This document shows, one piece after another, positions 8,740-18,955 of a stretch of DNA of 64,000 bases. The position numbers were made by a program, and so were the translations under genes. Source of the DNA: an uncultured Lutimaribacter sp. Its GTDB lineage: Bacteria; Pseudomonadota; Alphaproteobacteria; Rhodobacterales; Rhodobacteraceae. The stretch lies in the NCBI GenBank assembly GCA_913061505.1, contig CAJXSO010000007.1, positions 20,987 to 84,986 of the forward strand. The letters are read 5' to 3'. The notes beneath the pieces are model-generated. The model was not told the DNA's origin and made no database searches. It saw nothing but the letters and a program-made list of their open reading frames with translations. Numbering within the stretch: the first letter of the stretch is position 1; each line of letters begins with the position of its first letter.

Positions 8740-10083
8740 TTATTCTGCAGCCGGGCTAAGCGCGGTCAGGCCCTTTAGAATATCCACGGCATAGGCCAGC
8801 TGATAATCGTCTTGGCGCAGCTGTGCGGCGGCCTCGGCGCGGGCGCGGTCTTCTTCGATCTGGCGCACCTCGTCTTCGGACAGGGAATCGTTTTCCAAAC
8901 GCCCGCGCAAATCGGCCTCGCTGCGGGTGCGGCGGGCGGCGGCGGCGCTGTCTTCCTCTTCGGTTGGCGCCACGCGGCGGGGCTGTTCCACCACGATATC
9001 GGGCGAAACGCCCAAGTTCTGGATCGAACGGCCCGAGGGCGTGTAATAGCGCGCGGTGGTCAGGCGCATGGCCCCATCGCCGCGCAGGGGCATTACCGTC
9101 TGCACCGAACCTTTGCCAAACGATTTCGTGCCCACGATGATTGCGCGGCGGTGGTCTTTCAGCGCGCCTGCCACAATCTCCGAGGCCGAGGCCGAGCCGC
9201 CATTGATCAACACCACAATCGGCTTGCCAGCGGCCAAATCACCGGGGGTGGCATTGTAGCGATCGCCATCATCGGCGTTGCGCCCCCGGGTCGAGACGAT
9301 TTCACCCTTTTCCAAAAACGCATCCGATACACGAATGGCCTGCGTCAGCAGCCCGCCAGGGTTATTGCGCAGATCCAGCACAATCCCCGATACGTTTTCC
9401 ATGCCGCCCAGCTCTTCCACCTGTTTTTTCAAGCCCTGCTCTAGGTTGGGGTAGGTCTGGTCGTTAAACGTGGTTACGCGCAGCACCACGGCATTGCCTT
9501 CAACCCGCGCGCGCACGGCCTGCAATTTGATCGTGGCGCGCACCAGCGATACGTCAAACGGCTCTTGCTCGCCCTCGCGCACAACGGTGATCACAATTTC
9601 CGAGCCAACGGGCCCGCGCATCCGATCGACCGCTTCGTTCAAGGTCAGGCCCAGCACGCTTTCGCCATCGACATGGGTGATAAAATCGCCTGCCTCCATT
9701 CCGGCTTCGGCGGCGGGTGTGCCATCGATGGGCGAGACCACTTTCACAAACCCGTCTTCCTGGGTCACTTCGATACCCAAGCCACCAAATTCGCCGCGGG
9801 TTTGCACCTGCATGTCTTCGGCTGCCGCCGGGGGCAAATAGCTGGAATGCGGATCAAGCGAGGTCAGCATGCCATTGATCGCCGCCTCGATCAGGTCTTT
9901 CTCGTCAACCTCTTCGACATATTGCGCGCGGATCCGCTCGAAAATATCCCCAAACAGGTCCAGCTGTTCATAGACCGATGCGCTGCGGCTGGTTTCCTGC
10001 GCCACCAACGGGCCGGCCACCTGGGTGGTGGCGATGATCCCGGCCAAGGTTCCCCCCAGCGCGGCCATGGCGAATTTCTTCAT
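8740..10083 (-). CDS. ctpA: carboxyl-terminal processing protease (S41, CtpA)
   Basis: A 447-residue periplasmic serine protease. A signal peptide (MKKFAMAALGGTLAGIIATT) is followed by an N-terminal helical region, a PDZ domain at about 95-180 (GGLGIEV ... AGDFITHVDG) and the S41 core. The core has the nucleophile serine within SASAS (297-301) and the general-base K324 in SFGKGSVQ. The C-terminus is rich in Glu, Arg and Ala and probably helical. These proteases trim C-termini and degrade cell-wall enzymes. The start at 10083 has GGAAGG upstream. It follows the envC-like gene by five bases, matching the known envC-ctpA linkage in alphaproteobacteria and suggesting a shared role in peptidoglycan turnover. 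Confidence 0.92.
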   Translation of the reverse strand: MKKFAMAALGGTLAGIIATTQVAGPLVAQETSRSASVYEQLDLFGDIFERIRAQYVEEVDEKDLIEAAINGMLTSLDPHSSYLPPAAAEDMQVQTRGEFGGLGIEVTQEDGFVKVVSPIDGTPAAEAGMEAGDFITHVDGESVLGLTLNEAVDRMRGPVGSEIVITVVREGEQEPFDVSLVRATIKLQAVRARVEGNAVVLRVTTFNDQTYPNLEQGLKKQVEELGGMENVSGIVLDLRNNPGGLLTQAIRVSDAFLEKGEIVSTRGRNADDGDRYNATPGDLAAGKPIVVLINGGSASASEIVAGALKDHRRAIIVGTKSFGKGSVQTVMPLRGDGAMRLTTARYYTPSGRSIQNLGVSPDIVVEQPRRVAPTEEEDSAAAARRTRSEADLRGRLENDSLSEDEVRQIEEDRARAEAAAQLRQDDYQLAYAVDILKGLTALSPAAE

Positions 10084-10088
10084 TCCAA

Positions 10089-11255
10089 CTATCCTTCCTG
10101 CATGGCGAACCATAGTGCCGGATCGACCGGCTGGTTGTTTTCCCTGACTTCTATATAGAGCGTTTCGCTGCGCGTGTTTCCAGCCCCTTCGCCAGATTGC
10201 ACCACAATTGTTCCCGTCTGCGGCTCTTGCCCCCCCATCAGGCCCACCGGGCTGCCTGCCGGCAGCACCTCGCCCGGGGCGCCAAATACCTGGTCTAATC
10301 CGGCCAAGACCAGCAATAACCCGGCCTGCGGCTCTAGGATCATCACATTGCCGTAATCCAACAAGGGCCCGCGATAGCGCACGGTGGCGGCGGCAGGTGT
10401 TGTGACCAAGGCATGGGGGCGGGTGGCCAGCAAAATGCCCGGGCGTGTCAGGCCCGCGGCATCGGCCTCGCCCGCCCGGCGCAGCAAGGCGCCTTGCACC
10501 GGCAGGGGCAACGCCCCTTTGCGATGCGAGATATCGGGCAAGCCCTGATCCGGCTCGCCCCGGGCAATTTGGCTCAGGCCGCTGGCAAACCCCTCTAGCG
10601 TTTCGGCCGAGGCGATCAAAATCGCGGTGCGCACCGGGTCTTCGACAAAGCGGCGCGGCAGCGGTTTACGATCGGCAATGGCCTGGCTTAATTCGGTGCG
10701 GGCCTCTTGGGCGCCTTGCAAGCCACGGCGCAGGGTATCGGCGGCGCTATCTTGCAGCAGGCGCAGGGTTTGCATTTCTTCCAGCTGCGCGCGCAGCACC
10801 TGCGCGCGTTGGGCCAGGGCCGGGGTAATATCGGCCAAGATCATACCAGCACGCGCCGTGCCCGCAGGCCCCGAGGGGTGCAGCATCAGCACCGGGGCGG
10901 GGGCATGGCCCATGGTTTGCAGCGCCGCCAACAGGCGCGCCACCTCGGCCTGTTGTGCCTGCAACCCGGCCAAAAGCGCCTGTTCGCGGATCGCCGCGCG
11001 GCGCATACCCTCGCGCATGGCCTCAAGCCCGGCCTCAAAGGCGCGTGTTGTCTCGGATAGGGCGCGCACCCGGTCGCGGGCAGTATCGGCCTGGGCCAGC
11101 GCTGTGGCTGCGGCATCCAGCTGTTGGGCCGCAGCACGGGCGGCAGCGGCCGCATCTGGGGTTTCACTGGCCAAGGCTGCAGGGCATCCCCCCGCCACCA
11201 GCCCCAAAGCAAGGGCCAAAGGCAATAGCGCGCTGGCGATCCGGCCCATTCTCAT
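10089..11255 (-). CDS. EnvC-like murein hydrolase activator (degenerate LytM)
   Basis: A 388-residue exported protein with a signal sequence ([23 protein letters not shown]) and a long Ala/Gln/Arg-rich coiled-coil region (about residues 25-230). The C-terminal domain resembles the peptidase M23/LytM fold (LLDYGNVMILEPQAGLLLVLAGL). The HxH and HxxxD zinc ligands of active LytM enzymes are missing, as in E. coli EnvC, so it should activate an amidase at division sites rather than cut peptidoglycan itself. Its start overlaps the gpmI stop (ATGA). It is followed five bases later by ctpA. Confidence 0.85.
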   Translation of the reverse strand: MRMGRIASALLPLALALGLVAGGCPAALASETPDAAAAARAAAQQLDAAATALAQADTARDRVRALSETTRAFEAGLEAMREGMRRAAIREQALLAGLQAQQAEVARLLAALQTMGHAPAPVLMLHPSGPAGTARAGMILADITPALAQRAQVLRAQLEEMQTLRLLQDSAADTLRRGLQGAQEARTELSQAIADRKPLPRRFVEDPVRTAILIASAETLEGFASGLSQIARGEPDQGLPDISHRKGALPLPVQGALLRRAGEADAAGLTRPGILLATRPHALVTTPAAATVRYRGPLLDYGNVMILEPQAGLLLVLAGLDQVFGAPGEVLPAGSPVGLMGGQEPQTGTIVVQSGEGAGNTRSETLYIEVRENNQPVDPALWFAMQEG

Positions 11256-12772
11256 TGCAACAAGCTGCGCCCTGTCATTTCGGGCGGCTGTGGCAGGCCC
11301 ATCAACTGCAGCAGCGTGGGCGCCAAATCGGCCAAACGCCCGCCCGCGCGCAGCCGGGCGCCCTGTGGCCCGCCCACCAAAATCACCGGCACGGGGTTGG
11401 TTGTGTGGGCGGTATGCGGCCCGCCTGTGGCCGGGTCGCGCATCAGCTCGCAATTGCCATGATCGGCCGTGACAATCATCGCGCCCCCAGCCGCCTGCAG
11501 GGCCTGCAGCACACGGCCCAGGCCCTGATCAACCGCCGCGCAGGCCGCCATGGCTGCGGCCAGATCGCCGGTATGGCCCACCATATCGGGGTTGGCATAG
11601 TTGGTGATGATCAGATCATAGCCATCCGCGATAGCCTGCACGAAGTGATCTGTCACCTCGGGCGCGCTCATTTCTGGCTGCAGGTCATAGGTGGCCACCT
11701 TTGGGCTGGCGGCCATATAGCGGTCTTCGCCCTTTTCGGGCTGTTCCTTGCCACCGTTCAGAAAGAAGGTGACATGGGGGTATTTCTCGGTTTCGGCCAG
11801 GTGAAACTGCCGGCGGCCATGTTTGGCCACCCATTCGGCCAAGGTATTGACCAGATCGCGCGGGGGAAACATGGTGCGCATCCACGCGCCATGGGCCTGC
11901 GAATATTCCACCATACCCAGCAGCGCGGCCCAGTTCGGGCGGGGGCCTATATCGAAGGCGTCAAACCCCGGCTCGGCCACGGCGCGCAGAATTTCACGGG
12001 CGCGATCGGCGCGGAAATTCAGGCAGAAAAAGCCATCGCCATCGCGGGCGCCTGTGTAATCGGCCAGCACTGTGGCGGTGATAAATTCATCGGTTTCCGA
12101 GTTTTGATAGGCCATATCCACCGCCGCATGGGCGCTGCCTGCATGCCGCCCCCGGCCCAGGACGATGGCATCATAGGCCTCTTTAACCCGCTCCCAGCGG
12201 TTGTCGCGATCCATGGCGAAATAGCGCCCTGTCACCGTGGCAATACGCGCGCCCGCGGGCAATGCATCGGCCAGGCTGTTTAGATAGCCATAGGCCGATT
12301 TCGGCGCCACATCGCGCCCATCGGTGATGGCGTGCAAAACCACGGGAACACCGGCATCGGCAATGGCGTGAATGGCCGCCAGAATATGGGTGATATGCCC
12401 ATGCACCCCCCCATCTGACACCAGCCCCATCAAATGCGCTGTGCCGCCACTGGCCTGCAGCTGCGCGATAAAGCCCTGCAGGGCGGCATTGCGGCCAAAG
12501 CTGCCGTCTTCGATGGCCAGATCGATCTGCCCCAGGTCCATGGCCACCACCCGGCCCGCGCCAATATTGGTGTGGCCCACCTCGGAATTGCCCATTTGGC
12601 CGGTGGGCAGGCCCACATCGGGGCCATGGGTGATCAGCGTGTTGCGCGCGCAGCTTTGCCAGATACGATCGAAATTTGGCGTATCGGCCAGGGCCACGGC
12701 ATTATCTGCGCGCTCTTCGCGGTGGCCCCATCCATCTAGAATGCACAAGACAACGGGTTTGGGCGTGCTCAT
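11252..12772 (-). CDS. gpmI: 2,3-bisphosphoglycerate-independent phosphoglycerate mutase
   Basis: A 506-residue cytoplasmic enzyme that interconverts 3- and 2-phosphoglycerate in glycolysis and gluconeogenesis. It has the two manganese ions and phosphoserine mechanism of the alkaline-phosphatase superfamily. The metal-site D13 lies in ILDGWG, and the catalytic serine S63 in [14 protein letters not shown]. The downstream motifs [12 protein letters not shown] and VTADHGNCE carry the other metal ligands. The length fits the family. The start has GGAGG eight bases upstream. It is the first gene of a coupled set with the envC-like gene and ctpA, and is divergent from carB. Confidence 0.96.
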   Translation of the reverse strand: MSTPKPVVLCILDGWGHREERADNAVALADTPNFDRIWQSCARNTLITHGPDVGLPTGQMGNSEVGHTNIGAGRVVAMDLGQIDLAIEDGSFGRNAALQGFIAQLQASGGTAHLMGLVSDGGVHGHITHILAAIHAIADAGVPVVLHAITDGRDVAPKSAYGYLNSLADALPAGARIATVTGRYFAMDRDNRWERVKEAYDAIVLGRGRHAGSAHAAVDMAYQNSETDEFITATVLADYTGARDGDGFFCLNFRADRAREILRAVAEPGFDAFDIGPRPNWAALLGMVEYSQAHGAWMRTMFPPRDLVNTLAEWVAKHGRRQFHLAETEKYPHVTFFLNGGKEQPEKGEDRYMAASPKVATYDLQPEMSAPEVTDHFVQAIADGYDLIITNYANPDMVGHTGDLAAAMAACAAVDQGLGRVLQALQAAGGAMIVTADHGNCELMRDPATGGPHTAHTTNPVPVILVGGPQGARLRAGGRLADLAPTLLQLMGLPQPPEMTGRSLLQ

Positions 12773-12802
12773 CTGGGGCCTCCGGCGGGTGGTGTTGGGG
12801 GC

Positions 12803-12831
12803 TTTCTAGCCGTTTGCAGCGGCCGGGTGAA
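12803..12831 (-). promoter_or_regulatory. possible sigma-70 promoter for gpmI-envC-ctpA
   Basis: On the minus strand TTCACC (12826-12831) and TAGAAA (12803-12808) are separated by 17 bases, 31 bases upstream of gpmI. Both boxes match the consensus at four of six positions. Confidence 0.3.
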
Positions 12832-12870
12832 CCGGTTTTCCTGCCGCAGGCAGATAACGGCAGGGGGGGG

Positions 12871-12898
12871 TTGCGCCGGGCCTTTTGTTGACTATAAC
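12871..12898 (+). promoter_or_regulatory. possible sigma-70 promoter for carB
   Basis: TTGCGC (12871-12876) and TATAAC (12893-12898) are separated by 16 bases, leaving a leader of about 70 bases before carB. The -10 is a good match and the -35 partial. Confidence 0.35.
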
Positions 12899-12973
12899 CC
12901 ACGTCAATTTGCGCGGCCCGACTCTGCCATGGGTCTGGCCTTGCCTGCGCGCACGAAACTAGGGGTCAAAACC

Positions 12974-15900
12974 ATGCCAAAAAGAACCGATATCAACTCG
13001 ATCATGATCATCGGCGCCGGGCCCATTATCATCGGCCAAGCCTGCGAGTTTGACTATTCCGGTGCCCAGGCCTGCAAAGCGTTGCGCGAAGAGGGCTACA
13101 GGGTGATTTTGGTCAACTCGAACCCGGCCACAATCATGACCGACCCGGGCCTGGCCGATGCCACCTATATCGAGCCGATCACCCCCGAAGTGGTGGCCAA
13201 GATCATTGAAAAAGAGCGCCCCGATGCCCTGCTGCCCACAATGGGTGGTCAGACCGGGCTGAACACGTCGCTGGCGCTGGCCGATATGGGCGTGCTGGAA
13301 AAATTCAACGTCGAGCTGATTGGCGCCAACCGCGCGGCCATTGAAATGGCCGAAGACCGCAAGCTGTTCCGCGAGGCCATGGACCGGATCGGGCTGGAAA
13401 ACCCCCGTGCCACGATTGTCAGCGCACCCAAAACCGCCAAGGGCTTTGATATCGAAGCGGGCGTGCAAATCGCGCTCGAGGCGCTGGATGACATCGGCCT
13501 GCCCGCCATCATTCGCCCCGCCTTTACCCTGGGCGGCACCGGCGGTGGCGTGGCCTATAACCGCGATGATTACATCCATTTCTGCCGCACCGGCATGGAT
13601 GCCAGCCCGATGGGCCAGATCTTGGTAGATGAATCGCTGCTGGGCTGGAAAGAATTCGAGATGGAGGTCGTGCGCGACAAGGCCGACAACGCCATTATCG
13701 TGTGTTCCATCGAAAACATCGATCCGATGGGCGTGCATACGGGCGATTCCATCACCGTGGCCCCGGCCCTGACCCTGACCGACAAAGAATACCAGATCAT
13801 GCGCAACGGCAGCATCGCCGTGCTGCGCGAGATCGGCGTGGAAACCGGCGGCTCGAACGTGCAATGGGCGATCAACCCAAAAGACGGGCGCATGGTGGTG
13901 ATCGAGATGAACCCGCGCGTGTCGCGCTCGTCGGCTTTGGCATCAAAGGCCACAGGCTTTCCCATTGCCAAGATCGCCGCGAAACTGGCGGTGGGCTACA
14001 CGCTGGACGAGCTGGACAACGACATTACCAAGGTCACGCCCGCCAGCTTTGAGCCCACCATCGATTACGTTGTCACCAAGATCCCGAAATTTGCCTTTGA
14101 AAAATTCCCCGGCTCAAAGCCGTATCTGACCACCGCGATGAAATCGGTGGGCGAGACCATGGCCATTGGCCGCACGATCCACGAATCGATGCAAAAGGCG
14201 CTGGCCTCGATGGAATCGGGGCTGACCGGCTTTGACGAGGTGGAAATCGAAGGCGCGCCCGAAAAATCGGCGGTGATCAAGGCCATCAGCCTGCAAACCC
14301 CCGATCGCATGCGCACCATCGCCCAGGCCATGCGCCACGGGCTAAGCGATGATGAAATTCAGGCCGTCACCATGTTTGACCCCTGGTTCCTGGCCCGCAT
14401 CCGCGAAATCGTTGCCGCCGAAGACGAGGTGCGCAAAAACGGCCTGCCAGTCACAGAAGACGGGCTGCGCAAACTGAAAATGATGGGCTTTACCGATGCG
14501 CGCCTGGCCAAGCTGACCGGCCGCACCGAGGGCAATGTGCGCCGCGCGCGCCAGAACCTGGGCGTGACTGCCGTATTCAAACGCATCGACACATGTGCCG
14601 CCGAATTCGAGGCCCAAACGCCCTATATGTATTCCACCTACGAGGCCCCTGCCATGGGCGATGTGGAATGCGAGGCGCGCCCAAGCGAGCGCAAAAAAGT
14701 GGTCATCTTGGGCGGCGGTCCAAACCGCATTGGCCAAGGGATCGAGTTTGATTACTGCTGCTGTCATGCCTGTTTCGCCCTCACCGATGCGGGCTATGAA
14801 ACCATCATGATCAACTGCAACCCCGAAACCGTATCGACCGATTACGACACGTCAGACCGCCTGTATTTCGAGCCGCTGACATTTGAACATGTCATGGAAA
14901 TTCTGCGGGTCGAGCAGCAAAATGGCACGTTGCACGGGGTGATCGTGCAATTTGGCGGCCAAACTCCGCTGAAACTGGCCAATGCGCTGTATGAAGAGGG
15001 CATTCCAATTCTGGGCACCACGCCCGATGCGATCGACCTGGCCGAAGACCGCGAGCGTTTCCAGCAGCTGGTTCATCGTTTGGGCCTGAAACAGCCCCAT
15101 AACGGCATTGCCTCCAGCGATGCGCAGGCGCTGGCGATTGCCGATGAAATCGGGTTTCCGCTGGTGATCCGCCCCTCGTATGTGCTGGGCGGGCGTGCCA
15201 TGGAAATCGTGCGCGACATGACCCAGCTCGAGCGCTATATCCGCGAGGCTGTGGTGGTGTCGGGCGACAGCCCTGTGCTGCTAGACAGCTACCTGTCTGG
15301 CGCCATCGAATGCGATGTTGATGCCCTGTCTGACGGCAAAACAGTGCATGTGGCGGGGATCATGCAGCATATCGAGGAGGCGGGCGTGCATTCGGGTGAT
15401 AGCGCCTGTTCGCTGCCCCCCTATTCGCTGCCGCGCCACATCATCGATGAAATCAAACGCCAAACCGAGGCGCTGGCCCTGGCCTTGGGCGTGGTTGGCC
15501 TGATGAACGTGCAATTTGCCGTCAAAGACGACGAGATTTACCTGATCGAGGTAAACCCCCGCGCATCGCGCACCGTGCCTTTTGTGGCCAAGGCCACCGA
15601 CAGCGCCATTGCCTCTATCGCGGCGCGGCTGATGGCGGGCGAACCGATGGAAAACTTCCCGCTGCGCGGCAGCTATCCGGCAGGCGCCAAACCCGGCTCG
15701 CAGCCCCTGGCCAACCCGCTGACGCTGGCCGACCCCGATATGCCGTGGTTCTCGGTGAAAGAGGCCGTGCTGCCCTTTGCCCGTTTCCCCGGTGTCGATA
15801 CCATTCTGGGCCCGGAAATGCGCTCGACCGGCGAGGTGATGGGCTGGGATATCTCGTTCCCGCTGGCCTTCCTGAAAGCACAGCTGGGCGCAGGCACCGT

Positions 15901-16312
15901 TCTGCCCACCGAGGGGCGGGTGTTTGTATCGATCAAAGACGCAGACAAAAGCCAGCAAATGGCCCAGGCCGCGCAAACCCTTGTGCAGCTGGGCCTCGAT
16001 ATCGTGGCCACCCGCGGCACTGCTGCATGGCTGGGCGAACACGGTGTGGCCTGCGAGATTGTCAACAAGGTCTACGAAGGCCGGCCCAACATTGTGGATC
16101 TGCTGAAAGACGGGCAAATCGCGCTGCTGTTTAACACCACCGAAGGCACCCAAGCGGTGGAAGACAGCCGCGAGATCCGCTCGGTTGCGCTATACGATCG
16201 CATCCCCTATTTCACCACCGCCGCTGGCGCGATTGCCGCAGCCCAAGCGATGGAGGCCCGCGCCAAGGGTGATTTTGGGGTGATGGCGCTGCAAGGCACC
16301 GCCGCCGAATAG
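12974..16312 (+). CDS. carB: carbamoyl-phosphate synthase large subunit
   Basis: A 1112-residue enzyme that makes carbamoyl phosphate from bicarbonate, ammonia (from CarA) and two ATP, for pyrimidine and arginine synthesis. It has two homologous ATP-grasp halves. The first begins [20 protein letters not shown] and the second [20 protein letters not shown]. An oligomerisation region lies between them and a C-terminal MGS-like regulatory domain follows (from about residue 960). The start MPKRTDIN is the family start and has AGGGG upstream; in-frame codons further upstream are not conserved. carA is not adjacent. A strong terminator follows. Confidence 0.97.
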   Translation: MPKRTDINSIMIIGAGPIIIGQACEFDYSGAQACKALREEGYRVILVNSNPATIMTDPGLADATYIEPITPEVVAKIIEKERPDALLPTMGGQTGLNTSLALADMGVLEKFNVELIGANRAAIEMAEDRKLFREAMDRIGLENPRATIVSAPKTAKGFDIEAGVQIALEALDDIGLPAIIRPAFTLGGTGGGVAYNRDDYIHFCRTGMDASPMGQILVDESLLGWKEFEMEVVRDKADNAIIVCSIENIDPMGVHTGDSITVAPALTLTDKEYQIMRNGSIAVLREIGVETGGSNVQWAINPKDGRMVVIEMNPRVSRSSALASKATGFPIAKIAAKLAVGYTLDELDNDITKVTPASFEPTIDYVVTKIPKFAFEKFPGSKPYLTTAMKSVGETMAIGRTIHESMQKALASMESGLTGFDEVEIEGAPEKSAVIKAISLQTPDRMRTIAQAMRHGLSDDEIQAVTMFDPWFLARIREIVAAEDEVRKNGLPVTEDGLRKLKMMGFTDARLAKLTGRTEGNVRRARQNLGVTAVFKRIDTCAAEFEAQTPYMYSTYEAPAMGDVECEARPSERKKVVILGGGPNRIGQGIEFDYCCCHACFALTDAGYETIMINCNPETVSTDYDTSDRLYFEPLTFEHVMEILRVEQQNGTLHGVIVQFGGQTPLKLANALYEEGIPILGTTPDAIDLAEDRERFQQLVHRLGLKQPHNGIASSDAQALAIADEIGFPLVIRPSYVLGGRAMEIVRDMTQLERYIREAVVVSGDSPVLLDSYLSGAIECDVDALSDGKTVHVAGIMQHIEEAGVHSGDSACSLPPYSLPRHIIDEIKRQTEALALALGVVGLMNVQFAVKDDEIYLIEVNPRASRTVPFVAKATDSAIASIAARLMAGEPMENFPLRGSYPAGAKPGSQPLANPLTLADPDMPWFSVKEAVLPFARFPGVDTILGPEMRSTGEVMGWDISFPLAFLKAQLGAGTVLPTEGRVFVSIKDADKSQQMAQAAQTLVQLGLDIVATRGTAAWLGEHGVACEIVNKVYEGRPNIVDLLKDGQIALLFNTTEGTQAVEDSREIRSVALYDRIPYFTTAAGAIAAAQAMEARAKGDFGVMALQGTAAE

Positions 16313-16339
16313 GCCGGCTGACCCAGAAAAACACGAAAA

Positions 16340-16366
16340 CGGGGCCATGATGGCCCCGTTTTTTTT
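16340..16366 (+). terminator. bidirectional intrinsic terminator after carB
   Basis: CGGGGCCA (16340-16347) and TGGCCCCG (16351-16358) form a perfect 8-bp stem with a TGA loop, followed by eight Ts. AAAA upstream of the stem gives a T-run on the other strand, so it can also end the convergent gene at 16387-16848. Confidence 0.9.
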
Positions 16367-16386
16367 GGCGAAATTTCGCAGCAGCC

Positions 16387-16848
16387 TTAGGCGGGTTTGG
16401 TGGTATCGGCCTCTAGATGCAGCTTCATATCAATCAAAACTTGCTGCAGCGCCACGGTTTCCTTTAGCAGCCGCTTGGCCTCGTTCACCGAAATCACCCC
16501 ATCGTCGATCGATTGGTGATATTCGGCCATCAACATGCCAAAGCGCTGGCTCAGCGCGATGACATCGCTATTCACCCCGCCATTGCGGGTGTTTGGGCGG
16601 CGGGTGTCGTGGCTTAGGGTGCTGCCGCGCAATTCTGCCAGGGCGCAGGTGACATGGGGGAAACTGGCAGCCGCCTCTAGCGCGGCAACCGCATCAACGG
16701 GCATGTAGCGGCCGCTATGCTCGTCGCTGTCAGAATAATAGCGCCCCAGCGTGGCCTTTGATTTGCCCGTCAGTTTGCAGGCCTGTTCGATACCTACATC
16801 CTTTACCAAGGCTTCTGTGTGCTTTTTCAGATAGTTACCAATATTCAT
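16387..16848 (-). CDS. hypothetical protein with N-terminal helix-turn-helix
   Basis: A 153-residue protein I do not recognise. Residues 18-37 (VGIEQACKLTGKSKATLGRY) look like a helix-turn-helix of the kind in small phage-type regulators. The C-terminal third (about 96-145) is predicted helical and acidic. No membrane segment or cysteine pair is present. The start at 16848 was chosen over one 19 codons upstream because MNIGNYLKKH begins the probable folded domain. It converges with carB on a shared terminator and is divergent from tdk. A promoter-like TTGACA lies at 16940-16945. It could be a DNA-binding regulator; no target is suggested by the sequence. Confidence 0.6.
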   Translation of the reverse strand: MNIGNYLKKHTEALVKDVGIEQACKLTGKSKATLGRYYSDSDEHSGRYMPVDAVAALEAAASFPHVTCALAELRGSTLSHDTRRPNTRNGGVNSDVIALSQRFGMLMAEYHQSIDDGVISVNEAKRLLKETVALQQVLIDMKLHLEADTTKPA

Positions 16849-16916
16849 ACCAAAACCAACCCATGTGACCCGCGCAAGCGGGGAAGCGCGCGGGTATTTT
16901 CCCATTCACCACATTG

Positions 16917-16945
16917 TATCGATTTGGCATTTTCCAGCCTGTCAA
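16917..16945 (-). promoter_or_regulatory. possible promoter for the HTH protein
   Basis: On the minus strand a perfect TTGACA (16940-16945) is followed after 17 bases by TCGATA (16917-16922), 69 bases before the ATG at 16848. Confidence 0.4.
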
Positions 16946-17071
16946 GGCAAGGTTAATCCGCACCCCTAGCCCGTGTCAGCAACCTCGTTATGGCGCGGCA
17001 TGCTCTCATTCCAAACTGCAAGGTGTGTTGGGCATCTTGCCTTGGCACCTGCCCTGGCAGTAAAGGGCGGC

Positions 17072-17650
17072 ATGGCTAAGCTTTATTTCAACTACTCGAC
17101 AATGAACGCCGGCAAATCCACGATTTTGCTGCAGGCCGCGCATAACTACCGCGAACGGGGTATGCAGCCCTATTTGCTGACAGCACTACTGGATAACCGT
17201 GCGGGCGATGCGCGCATTGCCAGCCGCATTGGCATTGGCGCCGAAGCCGATACATTCGCCCCCGGCCAAGATCTGTTTGCCACCCTAGAGGCCCGTTTGG
17301 CCCAAGGGCCGGTGGATTGCGTGTTTGTGGACGAAGCGCAGTTTTTGGAAAAACAGCAGGTCTGGCAATTGGCCCGCGCGGTCGATGATCTGGGCCTGCC
17401 GGTGATGTGCTACGGCCTGCGGGTGGATTTCCGCGGCGCGCTTTTCCCCGGCTCGGCCGCGCTGTTGGCATGGGCCGATGAAATGCGCGAGGTGCGCACC
17501 ATCTGCCATTGCGGCAAAAAGGCCACCATGGTGGCCCGCCGGGGCGCCGACGGGGAATTTTTGCGCGATGGCGCACAGGTGCAAATCGGCGGCAACGAGA
17601 CCTATGTCAGCCTGTGCCGCCGCCATTGGCGCGCAGCGGTGGGCGATTAA
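17072..17650 (+). CDS. tdk: thymidine kinase (TdkA type)
   Basis: A 192-residue salvage enzyme that phosphorylates thymidine with ATP. The P-loop is MNAGKST (11-17), the Walker B-like segment FVDEAQF carries the catalytic E88, and the zinc site is built from C145, C147, C182 and H185. The length is that of tetrameric TK1-like bacterial kinases. The ATG at 17072 has AAAGGGCGG upstream; an earlier in-frame start would add 33 unrelated residues. Its stop overlaps the stop of the convergent amidohydrolase (TTAA), so no terminator separates the two. Confidence 0.95.
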   Translation: MAKLYFNYSTMNAGKSTILLQAAHNYRERGMQPYLLTALLDNRAGDARIASRIGIGAEADTFAPGQDLFATLEARLAQGPVDCVFVDEAQFLEKQQVWQLARAVDDLGLPVMCYGLRVDFRGALFPGSAALLAWADEMREVRTICHCGKKATMVARRGADGEFLRDGAQVQIGGNETYVSLCRRHWRAAVGD

Positions 17651-18819
17651 CCCGCCGCAGGGGCCAAACGCCGCTCGACGATACGCGCCATAATGGCTGC
17701 GCCCACCGGCAACACCTCGGTGCCCAAAACGAAACCGGGGTTGTGCAGGGGCAAGGTGCCGGTATGCCCAATACGGCAATAGGCGCCGGGCACCACCTTT
17801 AGCATATCGGCAAAATCTTCCGATCCGGTGGCGGGCTGAATGCCGGTTTCGATATTTTCTGCCCCCACAACATCGGCCGCGGCCTGCATATAGGCATCTG
17901 ACAGCGCATCATCATTGACCAGCACATCGAAGACATTGCGCAGCTGGCAATCTACCTCTACCCCGTAAGACAGGGCAACGCCGGCGCAGATTTCTTTCAT
18001 GCGGGTTTCGGCTGTGGCGTAAACCTCGTCTTTGAAATAGCGGATCGTGCCGCCAATATGCGCGGTTTCGGGCACCACGTTATAGGCGGTGCCCGCGTTC
18101 AGCTTGGTTACAGACAACACGCAGGTATCCAAAGGCGCCACGTTGCGGCTGACGATGGTTTGCAACTGCCCCACCAAGCTGGCTGCAATCACCAGCGCAT
18201 CGCGCGATTGCTGGGGCATGGCGGCGTGGCTGCCACGGCCCGTGATGGTGATATCAAAAAACGCAGCCCCCGCCATGGCAGCACCTTTGCAAATACCCAC
18301 GCTGCCCGGCGCTGTATTTGGGGAATTATGCATGCCATAGACCTCGTCACAGGGGAACCGCTGGAACAACCCATCGGCCAGCATGCCCCGCGCACCGCCC
18401 AAGCCCTCTTCGGCGGGCTGAAAGATCATCACGGCGGTGCCATCAAAATTGCGGGTTGCGGCCAAATGCTTGGCCGCGCCCAGCAGCATGGTTGTGTGGC
18501 TGTCATGGCCACAGGCGTGCATTTTGCCGGCATGTTTGCTGGCATAGGGCAGGTTGGTTTGCTCGTCGATCGGCAGGGCATCCATATCGGCGCGCACGCC
18601 AATGCGGCGGGTGCCTTGGCCCGTGCCATGAATAATGCCCACAACGCCGGTTTTGCCGATGCCGGTATGCACCTCGTCAACCCCGTAATCGCGCAGCTTT
18701 TGCGCCACGATGGCAGAGGTGCGCACCTCTTCCAGGCCCAATTCGGGATGGGCGTGCAGATCTTTGAAGATCTCAACCAATTCATCGGTGCTGTCTGCAA
18801 TAATGGGCATAATATTCAT
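17647..18819 (-). CDS. M20D family amidohydrolase (hippurate hydrolase-like)
   Basis: A 390-residue zinc-type peptidase/amidohydrolase. Motifs include DLHAHPELGLEE, the metal-site MHACGHDSHTTMLLGAAKHL, QPAEEGLGGARGML with the catalytic acid, and the C-terminal metal ligand region ATGSEDFADML. This is the family of hippurate hydrolases, N-acyl-amino acid amidohydrolases and IAA-amino acid hydrolases, so the real substrate cannot be read from the sequence. The start at 18819 has AGGAGA eight bases upstream. It is not in an operon: it converges with tdk and is divergent from the modE-like gene. Confidence 0.9.
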   Translation of the reverse strand: MNIMPIIADSTDELVEIFKDLHAHPELGLEEVRTSAIVAQKLRDYGVDEVHTGIGKTGVVGIIHGTGQGTRRIGVRADMDALPIDEQTNLPYASKHAGKMHACGHDSHTTMLLGAAKHLAATRNFDGTAVMIFQPAEEGLGGARGMLADGLFQRFPCDEVYGMHNSPNTAPGSVGICKGAAMAGAAFFDITITGRGSHAAMPQQSRDALVIAASLVGQLQTIVSRNVAPLDTCVLSVTKLNAGTAYNVVPETAHIGGTIRYFKDEVYATAETRMKEICAGVALSYGVEVDCQLRNVFDVLVNDDALSDAYMQAAADVVGAENIETGIQPATGSEDFADMLKVVPGAYCRIGHTGTLPLHNPGFVLGTEVLPVGAAIMARIVERRLAPAAG

Positions 18820-18955
18820 CGCGCGTCTCCTGTTGCGGGCGGCCGGGCCGGGGGTGGTGCTAGGGTAGAAAGCGCAGCGGGGCAAAGTCAACCAAACTGG
18901 GGGCTTGCGCGGCTTTTGCTTGCCAATATGGGGGGCTTGGCGCCATAGCTGGGGC

